Positions 6,158 through 10,370 of a stretch of DNA of 10,370 nt are shown here, in pieces. Below the pieces are notes generated by a model that was not told the origin of the DNA, made no database searches, and saw only the letters and a list, made by a program, of their open reading frames with translations. The DNA is taken from contig JBKCXU010000034.1 of the NCBI GenBank assembly GCA_046316025.1, forward strand, positions 1-10,370. Direction: 5' to 3'. Both the position numbers and the translations under genes were made by a program. Position 1 is the first letter of the stretch. Each line of letters opens with the position of its first letter. The DNA comes from JAJTHJ01 sp046316025. GTDB taxonomy: Bacteria > Pseudomonadota > Gammaproteobacteria > Burkholderiales > Burkholderiaceae_F.

Positions 6158-6850
6158 ATGAACAAAACCACAACCCGTTGGGCCGGCGCACTGGTGCTGG
6201 CCGAATCGCTGTTGATCTTCGTGCCGATGGTCGTGCTCGGCGCGGCCATCGGCTGGCCGGCCTCGCTCGATGAGCCCGCCGCAACGCTGCTGCCCAAGCT
6301 CGTGGCCGAGGCGGGCGCCGTGCAGGCGGGCTACACGGTCTACTTCGTCTATTCGCTGATCTTCCTGCCCGTGGTGCTGGTGCTGCTGCGCTGGGCCGGC
6401 GTCGCGCCCGGCAGCGCCGCCGGGGTCACGGCCATCGCTCTGGCCACGACTTCGGTGGCCTTTCGCTGCATCGGCATCCTGCGCTGGCTGACGGTGATGC
6501 CGGCGCTGGCCGTCGCCCATGCCGCGGCGGCGCCGGCGGAGCGCGGGGTGATCGAGCAGGTGTACTTCGCCATCAACACCTACGGCGGCGCGATGGGCGA
6601 ACTGCTCGGCGTGTCCTTGTTTGCCGCCGCGGCGCTGGCCGTTGCGCTCGGCGCCGCCTGGCGGCGCGGCGATTTTCCGCGCTGGCTGGCGCTGTTCGGC
6701 TTCGTCGCGGTGGCTTCGCTGCTGGCGGCCTGGCTGGGTGTGTTCGGCTTCGAGATCCCGGGACTGATCGTTGCCGCCACCAGCGTGTATCACTTCTTCC
6801 TGATGGCGCTCGGCCTGCGGATGATTTTTGGCCGCATGCCGACGGCGTGA
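6158..6850 (+). CDS. Multi-pass membrane protein, possibly DUF4386 family
   Basis: A 230-residue protein that is mostly hydrophobic, with about six transmembrane segments (roughly 10-31, 58-78, 86-118, 146-166, 175-195 and 201-222) and short charged loops (for example AWRRGDFPRW, 167-176). The TTSVAFRCIGILRWLTVMPA stretch (97-116) and overall topology recall DUF4386 proteins, a family of unknown function, but the assignment is from memory of the pattern and is moderate. There is no catalytic or transport motif I recognise. The ATG at 6158 has GAGG eight bases upstream, a clear ribosome-binding site. It lies 59 bases after merR and four bases before the SDR gene, so it probably shares a transcript with both and may be induced by the regulator. 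Confidence 0.6.
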   Translation: MNKTTTRWAGALVLAESLLIFVPMVVLGAAIGWPASLDEPAATLLPKLVAEAGAVQAGYTVYFVYSLIFLPVVLVLLRWAGVAPGSAAGVTAIALATTSVAFRCIGILRWLTVMPALAVAHAAAAPAERGVIEQVYFAINTYGGAMGELLGVSLFAAAALAVALGAAWRRGDFPRWLALFGFVAVASLLAAWLGVFGFEIPGLIVAATSVYHFFLMALGLRMIFGRMPTA

Positions 6851-6854
6851 CGCG

Positions 6855-7784
6855 ATGGCCGACACCATTGCCATCCTCGGCGCCGGCCCGCTGGCGCTGG
6901 CCAGCCTGCGCGGCGTGCTGGCGCGCGGGCTGCCAGCGCGGCTGATCCACCGCAAGGGCGACTTCAAGGCGCCATCGCACGTCACCGTGCTGGCCGCGGA
7001 CCTGCTGGAGCACGAGGCCACCGCTCGCGCACTGGCGGGCTGCCGCGCGGCGATCATGTGCGCCCAGCCGGCCTATCACCGCTGGCCGGCAGAGTTCCCG
7101 CCGCTGATCGACGCCGTGCTCCGGGCCTGCGAACGCGCCGGCTGCGCGCTCATCATGGGCGACAACCTGTACGTGTATGCCAACGACGCGCAGACCCTCG
7201 CCGAAGACACCCCTTGGACGGCGTCCACGCGCAAGGGCCGCGCCCGGATCGAGGTCGATCGCCGGCTGCTGGCGGCACACGCGGCGGGCCGGGTGCCGGC
7301 GGCGATCGGCCGCGGCTCGGACTTCTTCGGCCCCGGCGTGCGCGACTCTGCGGTGGGCAGCATGCTGTTCGGCCCGCTGGTGAGGGGCAAGAAGGTCAAT
7401 GGGATCGGCAACCTGGACGTACCGCGCAGCACCACGTTCATCGACGACTTTGGCGCCGCGCTGGCGGAACTGGCCGTCACACCCGCCGCCTGGGGCGAGG
7501 CCTGGCATGTGCCCAATGCGCCGGCGGTGACCACGCGCCACTTCATCGAGATGGCGTTTGCCGCCGCGGGCCAGCCGCCGCGCATCGGCAGCATCGGCCG
7601 CCGCATGATGCGGATTGCCGGGCTGTTCTCGAAAGGCGCCTACGAGACCGTGGAGATGATGGGCCACTTCGAGCAGCCCTACGTCGTGGACGACGCCAAG
7701 TGGCGCGCCCGGATGCAGACCCGTGCAACGCCGCTGGAACAATCGATCGCGGCGACCGTGCGCTGGTATCAGGCGCGCGGCTGA
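6855..7784 (+). CDS. Atypical SDR / NAD-dependent epimerase-like oxidoreductase
   Basis: A 309-residue protein with a Rossmann-fold start, TIAILGAGPLALASL (4-18), followed by a nucleotide-binding pattern of the extended/atypical short-chain dehydrogenase type: AADL (47-50), AAIMCAQPAYHRW (65-77), LIMGDNLYVYAN (99-110), GRGSDFFGPG (152-161) and TFIDDFGAALAEL (194-206), the last like the 'V.D.A.A' region of epimerases. Two catalytic features are altered: the glycine motif is GAGPLA rather than GxxGxxG, and where YxxxK is expected the sequence is TASTRKGRAR (122-131), with Lys127 but no Tyr four residues before it. Tyr106 or Tyr108 are alternatives. Substrate unknown. The ATG at 6855 is four bases after the membrane protein stop. 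Its 3' end runs 16 bases into the 3' end of ribE on the other strand. Confidence 0.75.
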   Translation: MADTIAILGAGPLALASLRGVLARGLPARLIHRKGDFKAPSHVTVLAADLLEHEATARALAGCRAAIMCAQPAYHRWPAEFPPLIDAVLRACERAGCALIMGDNLYVYANDAQTLAEDTPWTASTRKGRARIEVDRRLLAAHAAGRVPAAIGRGSDFFGPGVRDSAVGSMLFGPLVRGKKVNGIGNLDVPRSTTFIDDFGAALAELAVTPAAWGEAWHVPNAPAVTTRHFIEMAFAAAGQPPRIGSIGRRMMRIAGLFSKGAYETVEMMGHFEQPYVVDDAKWRARMQTRATPLEQSIAATVRWYQARG

Positions 7785-8386
7785 ACCGTGCCGGCCGCAA
7801 GCATCCGCTCGACGTAGCGGGCGAGTATGTCCACTTCGAGGTTGACGCGGTCGCCCGGCTTCAGGAGCTTCAGCGTGGTCACTTCCATCGTGTGCGGGAT
7901 CAGCGCGACCCAGACGCGGCAGCCGGTGGCCGCGTCCTCCACGCGGGCGATGGTGAGCGACACACCGTTGATGGCGATCGACCCCTTGTAGGCGAAAAAG
8001 CGGGCCAGTTCCGGCGGCGTCTCGACGATCAGCAGCCAGCTTTCGGCGTGGTGCTCCATCGCCGCCACGGTGCCGGTGCCATCGACGTGGCCGCTGACCA
8101 GATGGCCGTCCACGCGGTCGCCGAAGCGCATCGACTTTTCGAGGTTCACTTCGCCGCGGCCGGTGAGGCCGGCGGTACGCGCCAGCGTCTCGGCGATCAC
8201 ATCGACCGAAAAGCCGGTCGCCGTCTTGGCGGTGACCGTCAGGCAGGTGCCGTTGACGAGAATCGAGTCGCCGATGGCCACGTCGTCCAGGCCCAGCGCC
8301 GGCGCTTCGATCTGCAAGCGGCGGCCGAAGCCGAGTTCTTCGGCGCGGACGATCTGGCCCGTGGTCTCGACGATTCCGGTAAACAT
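7769..8386 (-). CDS. ribE: Riboflavin synthase (alpha subunit type)
   Basis: RibE dismutates two lumazine molecules into riboflavin and 5-amino-6-ribitylamino-uracil, the final step of the pathway. The 205 residues form the expected two similar beta-barrel halves: MFTGIVE (1-7) and SILVNGTCLTV (41-51) in the first, with Ser41 and Cys48, and GHLVSGHVDG (94-103, His100) and GSIAINGVSLTI (135-146) in the second. The repeat NGTCLTV / NGVSLTI marks the internal duplication. The C-terminal helix (VDILARYVERML, 185-196) serves trimerisation. The start could be either of two adjacent ATGs (8389, 8386); I prefer 8386, which gives the family N-terminus MFTG and an eight-base distance to AAGG. Both overlap the ribD TGA, so translation is coupled. 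The 3' end overlaps the convergent SDR gene. Confidence 0.97.
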   Translation of the reverse strand: MFTGIVETTGQIVRAEELGFGRRLQIEAPALGLDDVAIGDSILVNGTCLTVTAKTATGFSVDVIAETLARTAGLTGRGEVNLEKSMRFGDRVDGHLVSGHVDGTGTVAAMEHHAESWLLIVETPPELARFFAYKGSIAINGVSLTIARVEDAATGCRVWVALIPHTMEVTTLKLLKPGDRVNLEVDILARYVERMLAAGTVQPRA

Positions 8387-9477
8387 CATTGCCACCTTGC
8401 AAGAATGCGCACGTCTTCGCCCAGTTGCGTCACCTCGCGGAAGGCGAGCCGCCGCGCCTGCGCCAGATCGGACAGCGCCGGCAGGTGCACCATGCCCTGC
8501 GCTTCGCCGATCAGCAGCGGCGCCAGATAGACGAGCAGTTCATCGACCAGCCCTTCGCGCACCAGGGAGCCGTTCAACTTGAAGCCCGCCTCGGCATGCA
8601 GTTCGTTGCAGCCGCGGCGGGCCAACTCGCGCAGCAGCGCGGGCAGATCGACCTTGCCGTTCGCGTCCGGGAGTTCGATCACCTCGGCACTGTGGTCGCG
8701 CAGCCGCGCGGCTTTGTCGGCTTCGGCGCGGGCGCAGGCCACCAGCACGCTATTGCCGTCAAACAGCCGCGCCGCCGGATCGACCTCCAGCCGGCTGTCG
8801 ACCAGCACCTTCAGCGGCTGGCGCGGTGTGTCCACCAAACGCACCGACAACTGCGGGTTGTCCGCGCGCAGCGTGCCGATGCCGGTCAGCACCGCACAGG
8901 CGCGCGCGCGCCAGGCGTGGCCGTCGGTGCGCGCCGCCTCCGACGTGATCCATTGCGACACGCCGTTGTCGAGCGCCGTCTTGCCGTCCAGGCTCGCGGC
9001 GATCTTCAGCCGCAACCAGGGGCGGCCGCGCGTCATGCGGGCGAAGAAGCCGACGTTGATCTCCGCCGCTTCCGCCGCCAGCAGGCCGCAGCGCACGTCG
9101 ATGCCGGCATCGCGCAACTGCGCGAAGCCCTGGCCGGCCACCCGCGGGTTGGGGTCGTCGATCGCGGCGATCACGCGCGCCACGCGCGCCTCGATCAGCG
9201 CGGTCGTGCACGGCGGCGTGCGGCCAAAGTGCGCGCAGGGCTCAAGCGTGACGTAGGCGGTCGCACCGTGTGCGTCGTTGCCGTTGCGGCGCGCATCGAG
9301 CAGCGCTTCGATTTCCGCGTGATTGGAACCGGGCGGCTGGGTATAGCCCTCGCCGATCACGCGCCCGTCGCGCACCAGCACGCAGCCGACGCGCGGGTTG
9401 GGCGAGGCATGAAACAAAGCGCGCTGCGCCAGAGCGAGCGCAGCGCGCATGTGATCGCGATCAGCCTGCGTGTACAT
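8386..9477 (-). CDS. ribD: Bifunctional riboflavin deaminase/reductase RibD
   Basis: RibD deaminates 2,5-diamino-6-ribosylamino-pyrimidinone 5'-phosphate and then reduces the ribosyl side chain with NADPH. The 363-residue length is normal. The N-terminal deaminase (about 1-145) shows SPNPRVGCVLV (25-35), the zinc site HAE (53-55) and EPCAHFGRTPPC (79-90) with Cys81 and Cys90. The reductase domain (about 150-363) shows RPWLRLKIAASLDGKTA (152-168), SQWITSEAARTDGHAWRA (174-191), GIGTLRADNPQLSVR (199-213) and HAEAGFKLNGSL (294-305). Start ATG 9477 matches the family N-terminus; a longer in-frame version upstream adds nothing conserved. Its stop overlaps the start of ribE. A TAGAAT -10-like box lies at 9496-9491 but lacks a good -35. 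No FMN riboswitch precedes it. Confidence 0.97.
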   Translation of the reverse strand: MYTQADRDHMRAALALAQRALFHASPNPRVGCVLVRDGRVIGEGYTQPPGSNHAEIEALLDARRNGNDAHGATAYVTLEPCAHFGRTPPCTTALIEARVARVIAAIDDPNPRVAGQGFAQLRDAGIDVRCGLLAAEAAEINVGFFARMTRGRPWLRLKIAASLDGKTALDNGVSQWITSEAARTDGHAWRARACAVLTGIGTLRADNPQLSVRLVDTPRQPLKVLVDSRLEVDPAARLFDGNSVLVACARAEADKAARLRDHSAEVIELPDANGKVDLPALLRELARRGCNELHAEAGFKLNGSLVREGLVDELLVYLAPLLIGEAQGMVHLPALSDLAQARRLAFREVTQLGEDVRILARWQ

Positions 9478-9563
9478 GATGAGCGCGGCGATTCTACGCA
9501 GGCGAAAAACGTGGCCGCGGTCGATGATCGCTGACGCGCGGGTACTCCGTGGGTCGCGGTCTT

Positions 9564-9651
9564 CCCTCACCCCAACCCCTCTCCCGGAGGGAGAGGGGCT
9601 TCAAACCCTCGCCCTCCGGGAGACGGTGGCCGCGGAGCGGCCGGGTGAGGG
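9564..9651. repeat. Compound palindromic repeat element (88 bp)
   Basis: The outer ends CCCTCACCC (9564-9572) and GGGTGAGGG (9643-9651) are perfect inverted repeats. Inside, CCCCTCTCCC (9576-9585) and GGGAGAGGGG (9589-9598) form a perfect 10-bp stem with loop GGA, and GGCCGC (9628-9633) / GCGGCC (9637-9642) a 6-bp stem with the same loop. In addition 9581-9591 and 9612-9622 are perfect 11-bp inverted repeats, allowing an alternative fold. 'CCCTCACCCCNNCCCTCTCCC' type elements are common dispersed repeats in GC-rich Proteobacteria. It is transcribed if hsp20 reads through towards ribD. Confidence 0.75.
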
Positions 9652-9667
9652 AGGAGCGCCGCGAGTG

Positions 9668-9684
9668 GGTCGAAGCATTCGACC
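9668..9684 (-). terminator. Stem-loop just downstream of hsp20
   Basis: GGTCGAA (9668-9674) and TTCGACC (9678-9684) form a perfect 7-bp stem with a three-base loop, beginning nine bases after the hsp20 TAA. There is no following U-run, so it may protect the mRNA 3' end or act as a weak terminator rather than a classical intrinsic one. Confidence 0.35.
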
Positions 9685-9693
9685 TCGGCGCGC

Positions 9694-10131
9694 TTACCGA
9701 ATCGTCAACCGCTTGCTCATCACCGCCGCGCGCTTGGGTAGCGCCAGCGTCAGCACGCCGTCTTCGAACCTGGCGTCGGAACCTTCTTCGGTGACCTCGG
9801 CCGGCAGCTCGAAGCTGCGCGCGTAGCTCGTCGCGTAGCGCTCGCTGTGCAGCACGCGCTCGCCGTCCTTGGTTTCGCGCTCGGTCTTGGCTTCGGCGGC
9901 GATCGCCACGCGCGGGCCTTCGACCGTGACGCTGATGTTGTCCTTCTTCACCCCGGGCAGATCGACGACGATTTCGTACTTGTCGCCGCGGTCGAGCACG
10001 TCCATCCGGGCGCGGGTCACGCTCGGCAACTCGGCGCCGCGCGCCGCGACCGGGTAGCCGGCACGGTTGAAGAAGTCGCTGAAGAGTTCGTCGAACAAAT
10101 TGATCGGCTCACGCCGCACGAGACTGACCAT
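9694..10131 (-). CDS. Hsp20 / alpha-crystallin small heat-shock protein
   Basis: An ATP-independent holdase chaperone of 145 residues that binds unfolding proteins in the cytosol and assembles into oligomers. The N-terminal arm (1-39, LVRREPINLFDELFSDFFNR at 4-23) is hydrophobic and of the class A proteobacterial type. The alpha-crystallin domain (about 40-133) contains ARMDVLDRGDKYEIVVDLPG (41-60), VKKDNISVTVEG (61-72) and the signature ARFEDGVLTLALPK (120-133). The C-terminal LTI (142-144) is the I/L-x-I anchor for oligomerisation. ATG 10131 is preceded by a near-perfect GGAGGA at seven bases. A match to the sigma-32 heat-shock promoter lies at 10183-10213, so heat induction is likely. The gene stands alone, before the ribD-ribE pair, from which it is separated by a palindromic repeat. 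Confidence 0.95.
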   Translation of the reverse strand: MVSLVRREPINLFDELFSDFFNRAGYPVAARGAELPSVTRARMDVLDRGDKYEIVVDLPGVKKDNISVTVEGPRVAIAAEAKTERETKDGERVLHSERYATSYARSFELPAEVTEEGSDARFEDGVLTLALPKRAAVMSKRLTIR

Positions 10132-10370
10132 GGTGCTTCCTCCAATGCGTTTGGTTTGCGCCGCCATCCGCGGCGATGACCGATACCTAGGGGCGGGCGC
10201 ACGCGGTTTCAAGCTGACGCAAAAAGGGCCACCCATTAGCCGACTCCTGTCAAGTGGGTAAGCGAAAGCGGGGCGCGTCCTGCGTGCCGCTTTTGCTCGC
10301 CACATCCGACCGCGGGCGCGCCCGTTGTCTCTTTCGACGGGTTGCGGCCACGAGCCGCACCAGCCACCCA
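10132..10370. other. Region upstream of hsp20 up to the right edge
   Basis: Besides the heat-shock promoter it holds several dyads: CGCCGC/GCGGCG (10159-10175), placed at the 5' end of the predicted hsp20 leader; imperfect 10-bp arms GCGAAAGCGG (10262-10271) and CCGCTTTTGC (10287-10296); the perfect palindrome CGGGCGCGCCCG (10313-10324); and TGCGGC/GCCGCA (10343-10359). I see no convincing coding frame. A gene beyond the edge may have its regulatory region here. Confidence 0.5.
10183..10213 (-). promoter_or_regulatory. Sigma-32 (RpoH) heat-shock promoter of hsp20
   Basis: On the minus strand CTTGAAA (10213-10207) is a perfect -35 of the RpoH class. After a 13-base spacer, CCCCTAGGTAT (10193-10183) closely matches the -10 consensus CCCCATnTA. 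The implied start near 10176 gives a leader of about 45 bases ending in GGAGGA before the hsp20 ATG. Confidence 0.8.

Larger units (their letters stand above)
9478..9693. other. Intergenic region between hsp20 and ribD
   Basis: This 216-bp gap lies downstream of hsp20 and upstream of ribD. It holds a 7-bp hairpin next to the hsp20 stop, the compound palindromic repeat at 9564-9651, and a possible ribD -10 box TAGAAT (9496-9491, minus strand) without a convincing -35. I see no gene, riboswitch or tRNA in it. Confidence 0.6.

Noticed and set aside
5729..7057. Minus-strand frame of 442 codons opposite the merR unit
   Set aside because: Low-complexity composition without motifs. The plus-strand genes have clear MerR, membrane and Rossmann signatures and suitable starts.
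8389..9534. Plus-strand frame of 381 codons opposite ribD
   Set aside because: It is the antisense shadow of RibD, whose zinc and reductase motifs are unmistakable, and it has no recognisable content.
10132..10176. ROSE or fourU RNA thermometer in the hsp20 leader
   Set aside because: No UYGCU or UUUU stretch is placed to pair with GGAGGA; only a 4-bp CCAA/TTGG pairing is seen beside it.
10219..10232. TGGCCC...TGC as a sigma-54 promoter for hsp20
   Set aside because: The distance between GG and GC is two bases too short for the strict -24/-12 spacing, and a good sigma-32 promoter lies closer to the gene.
10248..10253. TTGACA on the minus strand as a sigma-70 -35 for hsp20
   Set aside because: The hexamer is perfect, but the sequence 16-18 bases downstream is GGCCCT-like, with no resemblance to a -10 box.
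10262..10296. 10-bp inverted repeat as an intrinsic terminator
   Set aside because: One mismatch, a 15-base loop and no T-run on either side; no gene is known to end there within the window.

Overview
The window is about 10.4 kb of GC-rich DNA with short gaps and dense coding. It looks like the chromosome of a betaproteobacterium (Burkholderiales, Rhodocyclales or similar). This rests on the gene order ribD-ribE-ribBX-ribH-nusB-thiL, on the RibB variant with a decayed RibA domain that is common in Proteobacteria, and on the GC-rich palindromic repeats. The exact lineage cannot be read from the sequence.

Reading along the minus strand from the right: an Hsp20 small heat-shock protein (10131-9694) sits behind a near-consensus sigma-32 promoter. 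A 216-bp gap carries a compound palindromic repeat. Then come ribD (9477-8386) and ribE (8386-7769), whose ends overlap. The riboflavin cluster is then interrupted by about 4.5 kb. Part of this block is a plus-strand unit: a MerR-type regulator (5211-6098), a multi-pass membrane protein (6158-6850) and an atypical SDR oxidoreductase (6855-7784). The rest is a divergent minus-strand pair: a CPBP intramembrane protease (5160-4447) and an OYE-type flavin oxidoreductase (4441-3323). The rib genes resume with ribBX (3270-2125), ribH (2119-1622) and nusB (1621-1160). A two-gene DUF433/DUF5615 toxin-antitoxin cassette (1106-564) then sits between nusB and thiL. thiL (567 to the left edge) is cut off by the window.

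RibD, RibE, RibB and RibH together cover riboflavin synthesis from the GTP cyclohydrolase II product to riboflavin. An intact GTP cyclohydrolase II (RibA) is missing: the RibA-like half of RibBX has lost its zinc cysteines, so RibA must be encoded elsewhere. NusB (antitermination) and ThiL (thiamine diphosphate synthesis) are frequent riders on this cluster. The OYE enzyme uses FMN, a product of the pathway. No FMN riboswitch is visible.

Points most worth a second look: a REP-like palindrome translated in frame inside thiL; the toxin-antitoxin cassette spliced between nusB and thiL with GTGA stop-start coupling; an 8-bp inverted repeat spanning the nusB stop and the antitoxin ribosome-binding site; and the uncharacterised MerR-membrane protein-SDR unit that splits the rib genes.
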